Below, in pieces: positions 11,475 through 21,835 of a stretch of 64,000 nt of DNA. The stretch comes from Simmondsia chinensis (lineage: Eukaryota > Streptophyta > Magnoliopsida > Caryophyllales > Simmondsiaceae). The number at the start of each line of letters is the position of its first letter. Positions within the stretch are counted from its first letter, which is position 1. The translations under genes and the position numbers were made by a program. Location of the stretch: positions 8,655,702 through 8,719,701 of the forward strand of contig JAGTTD010000019.1 of assembly GCA_018398585.1 (NCBI GenBank). The letters are read 5' to 3'. The notes under the pieces are model-generated. The model was not told the DNA's origin. It ran no database searches and was given only the letters and a program-made list of their open reading frames with translations.

Positions 11475-11812
11475 CATATCTTATTGTTTTTGTCTGCTTG
11501 CTAAAGCTGTGTGGGCAAGTTCAGATTTGGGCTATAAGCTGGAGAAATGTGGTTTTTCGGGCTTTGTAAAATGGTGAGAATCAATTTGCAAAGAGTTTGA
11601 GAAAGATATACCATCTATTACTAACTATGTTTATCTTTTTTGGTTTATTTGGAAAAATCGTTGTAATTTTGTTTTCAGGAATAAGGAGCTTCCTCCCATT
11701 TGGGTTTGTAAGGAAGTTAAAGAGCAAGCTAGGAATTTCCTGCATACAATTCATCCCTCAGTTGAGCCTAATTCCTGGGACGAACCGAGATGGGATCCAC
11801 CACCACAACATT

Positions 11813-13106
11813 GAGTCGGTTCCAGAAATAATGCTGAAAAATAAAAAAATAAAAAAAATAATGCTGAAAAAAAAAAAAAAAAATAATGCTGAAAAAAAAA
11901 AATTTCCAAATCTACTATTGAACCGCGTTTACAAAATGCGGTTATAGTAAACCGCGTCAAAGTGATGCGTTTAAAATACAGATAAACCGCGTCTATAACA
12001 CACGATTTATATTCATATAAACCGCATTTATAAAACGCGGCTCATACCTGAATAAACCGCGTTATATAAATGCGGTTTTATCACTAAACCGCGTTATATA
12101 AACCCGGATTTATCACTAAAACGCGTTTAATAAATGCGGTTTATCCGCAGTACACATAAACCCCGTTTTCATCCCTTATAGTCGCCATTATGCCGCAATT
12201 TGTGATGATCGTCACATTGATCCCATGTTCCTCTCAATGAAGCTCCAATATTATAAGTGGAGGTGGTAAGAAATCAGAAAAAGTTATCAATAAAAGGCTA
12301 TTAGTTCAGTAGTGATCAAATAACTATGACAATGATACTTAAAGATCTCCGGCGTATAAAGCAGAAGAAGGGCGGCGGCGGACGACATGACCGGCGGTGA
12401 GTAGAGGTGTAAACGAACTGAGAGTTCAATGAACTACTCGTGTTCAAAATCGATTAGGGCTTGTTTGTTTTCATTAGGAGAGCTTGATAGCTTAACGAGC
12501 CAAGTTCAAGCAGGCTTGATAAGCTTAACGAGTCGAGTTCGAACAGGGGGTGCTCGGCTCCCTAATGTTCACGAACAGTTTGATAAGGGCTTGACAAGAG
12601 CTCGTTAAGGGGCTCGATACGAGCTCGTTAAGGGCTCGTTATAAGCTCGATAACAATTGGTATTGGTTCAAAAATAGTTCGATAATGGCTCGATAATAAC
12701 TTATAAAGCTCGGCTCGTTAATTTTAAACTCGATTGGGCTCAATAATGAGCTCGGCTCGACTCATTCGGTTTACCATATTAAACCGCGTTCATATGACGC
12801 GGTTTTTTAAGATAAACAGCGTCTTAATAACGCGGTTTTTGTTATAATAAACCGCGTTATTAAGACGCGTTTTTTGTTAAATAAAACCGCGTTATTAAGA
12901 CGCGGCTTTAATAAAATAAACCGAGTTATTAAGACGCGGTTTTTGTTATGGTAAAACAAAACGCGGTTTTATTTCATCTGAAACGCGTTTTATTAACGCG
13001 GTTTACTAGAACCGCATGTTGTAAACGCGGTTCAACAGTAGATTTGGAATTATTTTTTTTCCAGCATATTTTTTTTATTTTTCAGCATTATTTTCGGAAC
13101 CGACTC
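11813..13106. mobile_element. Foldback element, 1294 bp, long TIRs with CCGCG palindromes
   Basis: The ends are GAGTCGGTTCC and GGAACCGACTC; the inverted similarity continues for at least 130 bp through an A-rich ATAATGCTGAAA block and AACCGCGTTTACAA. The flanks carry a 7-bp direct repeat CAACATT (11806-11812 and 13107-13113), and joining the flanks restores the LINE frame. The interior is full of AACCGCGTT and AACGCGGTT words (11918-12170 and 12777-13018). No transposase is encoded. Seven base pairs fits no common superfamily; a decayed 8-bp (hAT) or 9-bp (Mutator-like) duplication is possible. Confidence 0.8.
12407..12770. repeat. GCTCG-rich dispersed repeat, copy 1
   Basis: Opens AGGTGTAAACGAACTGAG, then many GAGCTCGTTAAGG and GGCTCGATA words. 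A copy of the same kind lies in the other orientation at 37320-37785. It sits in the loop of the foldback element. Confidence 0.6.
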
Positions 13107-13625
13107 CAACATTTCATTAAACTTAATTCAGATGCTACATGGAGCAACAGCAGAGATTCTGCTGGAGTAGTTGTTGCTCGAGATCATAATGCCAAAGTTG
13201 TGGGAGGATGATGTTGCTCTTTTAAAGCCGTGGACCCCTTGGGAGCCGAATTTCAAGCAATATGAGGAGCATGCTTTCTTGCATTAGCTTCGGGTTAGAA
13301 GAAGGTGATCATCAAGTCAAATTGTTTGGATGCTATTAATATTTTAAATATAAAATATAATCCTCCATGGTTATCTTTTTTAATAATGCAAGACATATTT
13401 CAAGTTAGGGATAATTTTGAATATATAGATTTTGTTTGGACCCTCGGGTTTATAATAGGGTGGTCCATTTAGGGGCTAAATTATATTTTCGTCATGGATG
13501 TAATCATAATTGGTGGGCTATCCCATCCCCAGAACTAGCTAATGTAATATTGCGTGATGTAATATAGTTCTGTCCGGCCTGTTGGCTATCTTGTTTGATC
13601 CAAAAAAAATAAAAAAAATAAAAAA

Positions 13626-14572
13626 GATATTCTAGTAACTGTAACCGGACCAGTGGTTCGCCATGAACAGGTCTGGAGGCACTCGAACGCGGGAGAAACA
13701 AACTCCAATTTATTTCACCTATTATCGAGATGAATTTCTCTACAATTTACTACCCGTTTGATATTGGAGTTTCCTTATCACATTGCAATTCCTTCGTCTT
13801 CGGCCAGAGCAAGGTATTTTCTCCTTCCTTTTGAAATCACATACGTAATTTTGGCGCACCGAGGTTTTGAATTTTATGTGATTGGTGATGGTCATTGCTT
13901 TGATATTGTGAATCCCTCAATTGTTTCGATCTTATGCTTTATGTTTTTGATTTGATGTTATTATGAGATTTGTTTGACTGATACGAACCATATCAATCTA
14001 TCAACAAATCAATCAATTAACTAATCAATCCAACTCAAAGATAGTAGTATTTTTGTAATTATTTTGTCAAATGTGACGTTGTTGTATGTGTCACTCAAGG
14101 AGCTTGCATGTCAGATCACATGGAGGCTCTAGTGATCCTAAAACGAATTGACATAGGTGGAGACTAGGCTTATGTTGTGAAAAATCACAATTTAAGCGTA
14201 AAATCAAAACAAGGCAACACAAGAAGTTGTAACTCATTTAACTAGAGGAAAAAACCACGGGATTGAATGGATAACTCATTCACTATGAAATCTGGAACTA
14301 CGATCTCTAGTTGTAACCGAAAACCCTCATATTACAATCTAATCAACCCAAATGTGACTATTACATAGTAAGTCACTGACCTTCCTCAATGTGGCTTTGG
14401 ACAAAGGAAGTAACAAACTCTTTTACGATTCTCTTCCCAAACAATTCACAAGCAAAATTCACTATCTCCCTCAACTTGAGGCACCCTTGACAAATCTCAC
14501 CAACTCTGATTTTTCCTCTAGTTTTTCTCTTCATAGCCATTATAAACAAAACATTTTTACAATTAATTTACT
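13626..14572. other. No gene recognised
   Basis: Contains short open frames (13758-13955, 14391-14630) without family resemblance. A stretch near 14160-14350 looks LTR-like (AAAACCACGGG word) but has no partner. Confidence 0.4.
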
Positions 14573-14695
14573 CAACAACAACCCAATGCCTCAAAGAGGC
14601 TCCTGCCAAGGTAGGGTTTGGGGAGGATAAGATGTACGCAACCTGATACCTGTAGAGAGACTGTTTCTGAAGTACCTCCAACTCTAAAAGGAAAG
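14573..14695 (-). repeat. SINE-like / RTE 3'-end copy
   Basis: On the plus strand it reads CAACAACAACCC, CCAAGGTAGGGTTTGGGGAG, GATGTACGCAACC, then GAGAGACTGTTTCTGAAGTA. On the minus strand this is the body with a GTTGTTGTTG tail that also forms the last ~150 bp of the RTE LINE at 54213-58295. No clear target duplication. Confidence 0.7.
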
Positions 14696-14963
14696 AAGGA
14701 ACGATATTTATAAAACTTTATCCAATCATAATCACATTCAAACTATAAATCAATCTCAATCCGATTAGGTAACGAAATCTCACCAAATTCTGTTCTAACT
14801 AAATATAACCCAGATTTTATCAGTAACTTTTTTTAAGGTAAATAATATTCCAACAGCTTATATATGTTAATGTGCTTGCGTCTCCAATGTTAGGCTTGTT
14901 TCTCAGGTCATACTATTGATCTTTTAGCTAGGATGGTTGAGGATTCAATTATCGTAAAAGCTT

Positions 14964-15714
14964 ATGTTGATGAGTGAAGGCAGTGTATAGTTTTATACAA
15001 TATTTATTGATGTATTTTCAAAATAAGTTAATAAGAATTATAAATAAAGTTTTTAAGGCTGGTCCCAAAGATTATTCTAAATGTTTTCAAGCGTATAGGG
15101 ACGTGTGTCAACACACATGGCTCGTGTGTCGACACACAATCCTACTAAACAATGCTGTAGAGGTGTGTGTCGACACACAGAGCCCGTGTGTCGACACACA
15201 GATCTTACAAAGTTACATTAATATTTTGATAAGTTTGGGACGTCGTTTGAACTTTATGTTCTTATATATTTTCTCCCTGTTATTTAAGAGAACACATATG
15301 AAATGTGTTTACTTACTAGAATTGTGAAATGCTAAAAAGGTAAGTGACACTTCATGAAGAGACGTGTCCCTTCATAAAGAGACACTTAGAAAACTATAAA
15401 TAGCCCTTGGGAGTTCATTTCAAATGATGATGAAAAAAGCATTTGCTTTGTAAGAACTTGTTGTTTGTTCTGTGAAAATATCATATTCATTGTCTCTTTT
15501 ATTTCTCCTCATACATACTTTTGCTCCATTACATTAGGTTATCGTTGTATCCCCGAGACTATTTCATAGGCTGAAATAAGTCTTAAGGAAAGTGACATCA
15601 CGCCTTGAAACCTGTAGATCGTTTGGATACCCGTTACTTGTGAATTGCAAGTGTTTGATCCAATAATGTTTGGTTACCCGGTTTCCAGTTCTTTTGGGAG
15701 TTTACACCAATAAT
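14964..15714 (+). repeat. Copia-type LTR (family B), plus strand
   Basis: Starts near TGTTGATG, has four GTGTGTCGACACAC-like palindromes (15103-15199), a TATA box CTATAAATAGCCC at 15394-15406 and a T-rich leader. The block from U3 to GAAATAAGTCTTA (15575-15587) matches, in reverse orientation, 40960-41808. No primer site or coding sequence follows, so it is a solo or truncated LTR. The final 30 bp (TTCTTTTGGGAGTTTACACC) recur at about 16888-16907. Confidence 0.6.
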
Positions 15715-16337
15715 CTTAAGACTTATTTTCATTAATTGAAATGGTCTTTTCACTTTCCGTGATTTGATGTCGAACCATGTGAGATTGGAGAAAGTGATGA
15801 ATTGAGAGAATTGGGACTTCCTCTTGGATCCTTCTTATACACAAATGGCTATGGATCAAGGTATGTGTTTTTGACTCAAACGTGAGTAACAAGGATCGTG
15901 AAATTTTAAGATTGATATAAAATTTGATCAAAAGATATCGAATTGTTTATAATGCCTAACAAAAGTGATTGATGCATTATAGTTTATGCATGAAAGTATA
16001 TAAACTTGATTCGAGATAAAGTCATGAACTCATGTGACTCATAAAATACAATTAAAATGGACGGAAGATAAATAAAATCATGAAATCAAAGATTTATGTG
16101 AGTCGATGTGCATCGATGTGCGTCCATTGATGAGTATACAAGTGATATCAAAACTAAATTGAATGGGCATTATTTTGATGTGGTTTGAATAACGAATCTT
16201 TGATCAATTGCGTTTAATTCACATGAATTAAATCAAGTGATGTTGAATCATATTATTTATTGAAAAAAAAAAGGAAGAAGAAGAAACAAACGCATGCAGG
16301 AAATCAAAAAAAAAAAAAAAAAGGAGAGAGGCCTGCG

Positions 16338-16370
<33 letters not shown>
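15715..16370. other. No gene; A-rich tracts
   Basis: Nothing recognised apart from long A runs at about 16305-16322 and 16346-16368. Confidence 0.5.
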
Positions 16371-16377
16371 AGAAACT

Positions 16378-16440
16378 TTGCTAAGAGTGGGGTTTGAACC
16401 CATGTCCCCCTTTTGTGTGCTCTTGTCCATTGATCCAAGT
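16378..16440 (-). repeat. tRNA-like sequence with Pol III A and B boxes (copy 1)
   Basis: On the minus strand TGGATCAATGG fits an A box and GGTTCAAACCC a B box. The ends do not pair as an acceptor stem. The 52913-52985 sequence has the same layout and similar words around the B box, so both are probably tRNA-derived repeat heads. Confidence 0.5.
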
Positions 16441-16493
16441 CTTCTTTCTTGTGTAATATTTACAACATAAATATATGTCTATAGTTGAAAAGG

Positions 16494-16506
16494 AAAAAAA
16501 AAAAAA
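16494..16506 (-). terminator. Pol III terminator (T13) after tRNA-Gly
   Basis: A run of 13 T on the minus strand starts seven bases after the tRNA discriminator base, the usual place for Pol III termination. Confidence 0.65.
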
Positions 16507-16513
16507 ACAATGG

Positions 16514-16584
16514 TGCGCAGCCGGTGAATCGAACCCCGGTCAGTACCGTGGGAGGGTACTATGACACCACTACACCAGATGCGC
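16514..16584 (-). tRNA. tRNA-Gly(CCC), possibly a decayed gene
   Basis: Minus strand, 71 nt including the discriminator A (16514). Acceptor 5' strand GCGCATC pairs with GCTGCGC except for one T/C mismatch at the sixth pair. D arm TGGTGTAGTGGTGTCA contains a good A box. The anticodon stem GTACC/GGTAC encloses CTCCCAC, giving anticodon CCC. T arm CGGGG-TTCGATT-CACCG has one G/A mismatch. No intron. A T13 run follows. Two stem mismatches could mean a pseudogene, but both promoter boxes and the terminator are intact. Confidence 0.75.
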
Positions 16585-17036
16585 TTCTATGTCTAGTCTC
16601 GCAAAAGAATTTTATTTGTACTTTGTTCGTTTGAAATTGGTAAAAAGTGGACATAATATTGACATTTAAATCATGAATTAATTTCGATGATGAATAAATT
16701 AAATCATGAATACATACTTGTTGTAAATTAATATGTGTGGTTTGAGCATTAAAATAAAATGGATGGTTGGGGTGGTTATTGAAATCAGACGTCGAAGTGA
16801 TGCTAAAAGGGAAATCTTTTAGCGTGGTTGTTAATAAAACCAGACACCAAAAGGATGCCAAAACAAAAAATAAGGCGATGTTCCCGGTTCTTTTGGGAGT
16901 TTACACCAACAATCCTCTAGTTTGTGCTGAATATACATATATATTAAGAGTGCGGGTTGTCAGGAATTGGATTTATGGCCTCTTGGTGAACAAGACTTTG
17001 ACGTTGTATCAAGTTTCAAAGCTTAACCTGATGGTT

Positions 17037-17110
17037 ACAACAACAACAACAATTGAGTGCCACAATGGTTCCCACCGGAGCATGAGATGTATGTAGCCTT
17101 ATCGACATTG
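17037..17110 (-). repeat. SINE-like / RTE 3'-end copy, truncated
   Basis: Plus strand: ACAACAACAACAATTGAGTG, then GAGATGTATGTAGCCTTA. This matches the last part of the SINE-like body with its GTT tail on the minus strand; the rest is missing. Confidence 0.55.
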
Positions 17111-17373
17111 CAGTAATATGGCTCTTTAGGAGAAAATTATGTAATGCAAAGAATTTCAAATTAAAGCATTTCCAGCTCTACAATGGTGTGAATTCCCTTC
17201 CGGACCCCACATTTGGGTTCACTTATCTGTTAAAGTGGAAATCAGAACTGCCATTAATTTTTAGGAAGGCCAGCGGTCTCTCTCATTGGTGACTATCACT
17301 TCTACAGTCCAATCTTCAGCAGAGAGGACATGAAACTGTGACCTGATAAGCAAATTCGCTCTCAAAAATATAA
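17111..17373. other. No gene recognised
   Basis: No recognisable protein or RNA feature. Confidence 0.4.
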
Positions 17374-18369
17374 GGTCATGTTTGATAGTCAAAATTTGGA
17401 GCATAGAACTAGAATTGGGATCTAGAATTCCAACTATTTTATTATTTGGTTCACTTGCTGAAATTAAAATTAGAATTTTATTACATAATTTCATGGAATC
17501 GGGTTTTAACCAAAAACCATACATTCTAATTCCTTGGAGGAAGGAATCACAATTCCATACTAGCTCAACTAGCTTGAAACCCAAAAATGTCCAATTCAAT
17601 TAACCTAACACCCAAGATGGCTCAAAACATGGTACACCTAACATATGATCTAAATTGACCAAAAACTCAAAATGACCTTGACTTGAATAACTTGAACACG
17701 AATTGACCAAGCCTGATTTTAACCTAAAACGATCTAACTCAGTTTTGAAAAGACCTAACTAATAGAGCAAAATCCAAGATGACCCATACCCAAAATGACC
17801 ACCCGGAGTTGACTTGTTTGTGACCCACCTGAGCTAATCCGAAACTCAAAATAACCCAAACTAATTGACCTGAAACCTAGACATGACTAAAATTGAAAAT
17901 AACCCGGCTGCTTAGTTTGACCTACATTTGACCCAATCCTAGGTAACTCGGAACTGGAAATAATTCAAGCTGATTGACCTGAAACTGAGATGGGTGAAGC
18001 TCGAAATCTCCCTACCCACACCCACCCGGTCCATGCTAATTCGAATCTCAAAATGAACCCACCAATTTAACCCAAAATCGGATATGACATGATCACAATA
18101 TGATCTATCCCAACTAAAACCCAATCCAAGTTGACATGAAGTTCGTCATGACTCGAAACCAAGATCTGATCTGATTGAAATCCAATCCTAGTTTGCCTGA
18201 AACTAGAAATGATTTAACTTGATTAATCCAAAACTCGAGACAATTAGTTGTGAAAAAATAATTCAAATTTCGAATTTTTTGGTGAGCCAAACAATGAAAT
18301 TTCGGTTCCATCTTGGAATTGGAATGCAATTTCATAGTTCAATTCTAATTCCATTTACCAAACGGAGCC
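17374..18369. mobile_element. PIF/Harbinger-like MITE, about 1 kb
   Basis: Left end GGTCATGTTTGATAG and right end TACCAAACGGAGCC are imperfect inverted repeats, flanked by TAA and TTA (a TWA-type 3-bp target, one base different). The interior is a run of loosely repeated AAATTGACC / GAAACC / AAATGACCC words with no coding capacity. Confidence 0.55.
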
Positions 18370-18758
18370 TTAGTGTTACGACAATTTAATTGTTTTCTAC
18401 ACCATCAAGTGGAATAAAATTGTGAATGGGCATTTATATTTCCTTTTAAGAAAAGAAAATGTAGTATTATAGCACAGTATTCTGCACTTCACCCCCTTTT
18501 AATTTTCTATATGGTCGAAATGGAATAGTAACTCAAATATCTAATAGCAGTGAAATGACATCTAATGGCAGTGAAATGGCAACTTCTTTGAAATTTTAAG
18601 ATATTACAAATCTTTCATGACTCTTGAATGGAATTTCCCCTTTCCTGGTTATGATGTTGCCTGAAAAAAAAAAAAAAAAAAAAAAAAATCCCCTTCCAAT
18701 CTCGTAGCTCGTTTGTCTGCTATTTTTACATCATAGTTTTCACTATTTGCACCTATAC
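18370..18758. other. No gene; A-rich tract
   Basis: An A run at about 18664-18688 follows GATGTTGCCTG; it could be a tiny poly-A insertion but no convincing target duplication was found. Confidence 0.4.
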
Positions 18759-18771
18759 TAGTGTGAGCAGT

Positions 18772-18923
18772 GCTCTCATGCTTCTAAGGTTGGGGGTCAT
18801 TGAAAACAGTCTCTCATTAGGGTATTACTCTGAAAGGGTAAGGCTGCGTACATCCTATTCCTTCCAGACTCTGCTTATACGGTAGCCCTTGAGGCACTAG
18901 GTTTATTGTTGTTGTTATTGTAG
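18772..18923 (+). mobile_element. SINE-like / 5'-truncated RTE insertion, 152 bp
   Basis: A perfect 13-bp direct repeat TAGTGTGAGCAGT flanks it (18759-18771 and 18924-18936). The body reads GGTTGGGGGTCATTGAAAAC, AGGGTAAGGCTGCGTACATC and ends TTATTGTTGTTGTTATTG. The body and GTT tail match the 3' end of the RTE LINE at 54213-58295, so it is a short retroposed copy, either a SINE using that LINE or a truncated LINE. Confidence 0.8.
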
Positions 18924-18936
18924 TAGTGTGAGCAGT

Positions 18937-19436
18937 CAATGGGAGTTACCATCTAGAATGACACTCCACGGATATATGAGTTATTGAAGCAAGTTCAATG
19001 TGGTTAGTTTGCTTTCATTTTTCCACGTACATTTTCGTAGTGTTTGATATTCTAAAAGTGATAAAGAGACTTGATTTTACAACATTTATCCATCATGCTG
19101 AAATTGCTGTGTGCGTTCACATATTAGTCATTAGTTAGTTATTCTCTAAAAAGGAAATAAGACTTAACTTGAAAAGTATACAAACAAAAATGAAGATATC
19201 CTCACTGTGCATGTAGGATGTTGATGTCCAAATCTTTGTTCATTTCCTATTCTCAACTATATCATCAATTTTCATTGACATGACATTAATGAATTAAGTA
19301 ACACCAATATCAGTTGGAGCACATAAGAATGAACACAGGATGACGCTGCTATGATAATGTAATCTAATAATTTCTGATTTTCTTCTTCTTGTCCCTGTAT
19401 TACTGTATTCTACATGCACTTTTGCCACCCATGTAT
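18937..19436. other. Region downstream of the MATE gene
   Basis: AT-rich; would include the 3' untranslated region of the minus-strand gene. No clear poly-A signal picked. Confidence 0.4.
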
Positions 19437-21015
19437 TCACTTTATACAGGCTACTTCTTCCAAGAATCCAGCCTCTTCTTGCTTTAATGGGAGCTTGATG
19501 TCTGTAGATGCACCTCCTACCAGAACCATGGCCTTCAAGGACTCTGTTTCCCAATTAGTCTGGTATATCACTGCTAGGACTGAGATGACACATGCTGCTT
19601 GAGCTGCTAGTAGTCCATAGCAGAGGCCTGGAAACTCAAATTTAAAAATAAATCCTAAAACTATTGCCACTGGGGTACCCACTATGTAAAATGAATAGAA
19701 GTTGATTCTTGCCCCAATAATAGGCCTTGCACTTCCCCGTAGCACGCCACAAGCTGTAGTTTGCGGGCAGTTAGCAAGCTCGCATATCCCTATTATAGGA
19801 AGTACGGCTTCTGTAAGTTTTAGAACCTCAATATCCTTTGAAAACAGGCTTCCCCATGCTTCTCTTCCTAGGGTGGTCAATAAGAGGCCAAACGTTGAGC
19901 TTAGCAAAGCCACTCCAATGGCTACCTTTGTTGTCAAACGGGCCTTTTTTGCACAACCAGCTCCTAGTTCATTACCGACTCTTGTTGATACTGTTGCACT
20001 AAGTGCATTTGGTATTGTGTACATGAGAGATGTTGTTTGTATCACAATGGCTGATGTTGCAAGAGTTACCTGAGGTTTCTGTAGATATCCGGCGAGAAGC
20101 GTCATCAACTCATACCACCACCACTCTAGGCAAACAGCCAGACAACTTGGTATAGCAAGTCCCAGTAGGGTTCTCCACTCCTTGCCTAGTGAAGCGGTTG
20201 AACATGGTGATGAATGGTCGGCCAATAATGGTTCAAACAGAGTTTCATCTTGGGTACTGGCACACAACATGTAAACTGTAAGGAACAGAAGTGTGCAGAA
20301 GTTGTTGACAAAGGTGGCGATGGCTAATCCTTGAACACCCAGTTCAAGTTTGAAAGATAATAACATGGCAAAGGGAATATATAGTATAACAGCAAGCAAA
20401 GTACACCACATCAATAGTGAGGTTGTCCCTTTGCTCCGTAGATAAATACGGAGAGGATGTAGAAAGCTGTTGGCAATGAGGTCTGGGATAGCAAACTTGC
20501 AGTAAAGGCTTGCAACATGAGCTATCTCTGGGTCCTGATGGAGCCTATTCATGACAGGCTCAAGGTTGAACCACAACAGTCCAATGGGTAGCGAAGCAAT
20601 TAGTAATAGCAATATTGTTCTCTGTAAAGTGAGATTGACTACGGAAATATTACGAGAACCAAAGGCCTGGCTGCATATTGGTTCCATTCCCATGGCTAGT
20701 CCTGAAAGAACTGAGTAGCCACTGATGTTGGTGAAGCCAATTGCTAGAGCGCCGCCAGCTAGCTCTAGACTCCCAAGCCTTCCCATGCATACGACTAGGA
20801 TCATGTTCTTAAGATAGCCTACCAAACTCAAAGCAGCTATTGGAAATCCTATGTCTGACATTCTCTTTAACTCTTCCACCATCTAGCCACACATAATAAA
20901 TGATTGTCAGTGGGGAAAATTGCAGTATCATATTGGAGATAGTAGCAAGAAAGTCTTTGATATGGTTTACCTCTATAACTGCTGGATGCTTGTGAGTTTT
21001 ATATGCCTCAACCAT
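19437..21015 (-). CDS. MATE/DTX efflux transporter, two exons
   Basis: Proton- or sodium-coupled antiporter of the MATE family that exports organic cations, metabolites or hormones across plasma or organelle membranes. The large exon (20882-19437) encodes 481 residues. Landmarks: GRLGSLELAGGALAIGFTNI (35-54), GYSVLSGLAMGMEPICSQAF (55-74), PLRIYLRSKG (143-152), CLEWWWYELMTLLAGYL (251-267), VSTRVGNELGAG (298-309), NCPQTTACGVLRGSARP (371-387). Twelve hydrophobic spans are expected and the spacing fits. These words place it in the plant DTX48-DTX56 clade. Upstream a small exon is likely: ATG at 21015 encodes 15 residues (MVEAYKTHKHPAVIE) to 20971, then GTAAAC donor, 88-bp intron (20970-20883), TGTGGCTAG acceptor, and the frame continues into MVEELKRMSD, giving 496 residues. 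The single-exon start at 20882 is the alternative. No stop or shift; the only intact cellular protein gene seen. Substrate unknown. Confidence 0.92.
20883..20970 (-). other. Putative 88-bp intron of the MATE gene
   Basis: GT at 20970-20969 and AG at 20884-20883. It is T-rich before the acceptor, and splicing keeps the reading frame. Its length is typical of short plant introns. Confidence 0.65.
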
Positions 21016-21526
21016 TTTTTCTCGTGCCTTGTACCTGTTCTTGTCTTGTTTTTGTAGAAGTAGAAAGATCACTTTAGTTGGAGTGGAGAGGGCGTTTGAA
21101 GAGCCTTTTGGGGTGTTGATGGGGGGTCAGAGCATCTCTATGGGATTTCGGAAGAAAGTGAAGCTTCTTATAAGGTCAGGAGTGGTGGGTTTTACTAACG
21201 TGCTCTTTTTCTCTTTTTCTGATACCATTCGTTGTGGCTTAACAAACAAGAGTTTTAGCAGTAACTCTGTTTAGTGTTGGAAGTTTTAGAGACAAGTTGG
21301 TCATAAATTGCTGCTAATATTTACATAATGTATTCTTCTAATTTTCCTTAACAGCACTGCATGTAGTTGGTGTATATATGTAACTGCTAATTCTGTTAGT
21401 TCTGAGCTTTAACTCATTTGCATTGAGTAACTGTGAGGTTTATCTTTTCATTCTCAATTCCCTGTCCTATTAGGTAACTCGTGTTATCCTGCTGTAAGTT
21501 GAAAACTATTAACATTGCTTTGTGAT
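21016..21526 (-). promoter_or_regulatory. Upstream region of the MATE gene
   Basis: A weak TATA-like CTTATAAG lies at 21169-21176 on the minus strand, about 155 bp before the ATG at 21015. A pyrimidine-rich leader follows. Nothing else specific. Confidence 0.3.
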
Positions 21527-21835
21527 CAGGGCCAATTCTGAAAATTTAGGGGCCCAAAGAAAATTTTGAATGTGGGCCCTTTCAATTATGTAGGTATCCC
21601 AATTAGTTATATTGAATAATCCACTTTATATTGCGATACCGTCTTATAGAGCTTTAGTATTATATATGTATATATACATTTATAATTTATTATATATAGG
21701 TTGTTGACTTTCGAATTATGAATAGTGATATATACTAAAAACAAATTCATAATATAATCAATTATCAAAAGGCACCCTTGATCAAATGGGGCCTCAAGCA
21801 ATTGCTTGGGTTGCTTGGGATCTTTATCGGCCCTA
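21527..21835. mobile_element. hAT-type MITE, 309 bp
   Basis: An exact 8-bp target duplication TTTGTGAT flanks it (21519-21526 and 21836-21843). The ends CAGGGCC and GGCCCTA are inverted apart from the last base. Interior AT-rich, non-coding. Eight-base duplications and CAGGG-type ends are hAT hallmarks. Confidence 0.85.

Larger units (their letters stand above)
11480..13565 (+). pseudogene. L1 LINE linker and RNase H domain, split by foldback element
   Basis: Part one (11480-11812) reads LLAKAVWASSDLGYKL, FWFIWKNRCNFVFRNKEL and EPRWDPPPQH. Part two (13107-13565) continues FIKLNSDATWSNSRDSAGVV, KKVIIKSNCLDAINILN, and after shifts NWWAIPSPELANVILRDVI. The join PPPQH / FIKLNSD is exactly what an uninterrupted L1 protein would read, so the 1.29-kb element between them inserted cleanly. 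The RNase H domain removes RNA from the cDNA hybrid. Stops at 13209-13211 and elsewhere make it non-functional. Confidence 0.8.
6405..13625 (+). mobile_element. 5'-truncated L1 LINE split by two nested insertions
   Basis: Three pieces line up as one L1 protein: RT and the first part of zf-RVT (6430-8390), end of zf-RVT and linker (11480-11812), and RNase H to the C-terminus (13107-13565), followed by an A-rich tail at 13602-13625. ORF1 and the endonuclease are absent, as expected from 5' truncation during target-primed reverse transcription. A Tork-like copia element (8391-11474) and a foldback element (11813-13106) interrupt it. The 5' boundary is placed where homology fades; no target duplication could be assigned. 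Confidence 0.8.

Noticed and set aside
13758..13955. 65-codon plus-strand frame
   Set aside because: Hydrophobic by composition; no family resemblance.
15103..15199. CRISPR-like array of GTGTGTCGACACAC
   Set aside because: Spacers are short and irregular, the repeat is a palindrome in an LTR, and the DNA is eukaryotic.
18655..18700. Another minimal poly-A insertion
   Set aside because: The only candidate flanks (TTTCCCCTTTCC and TCCCCTTCC) match too poorly.
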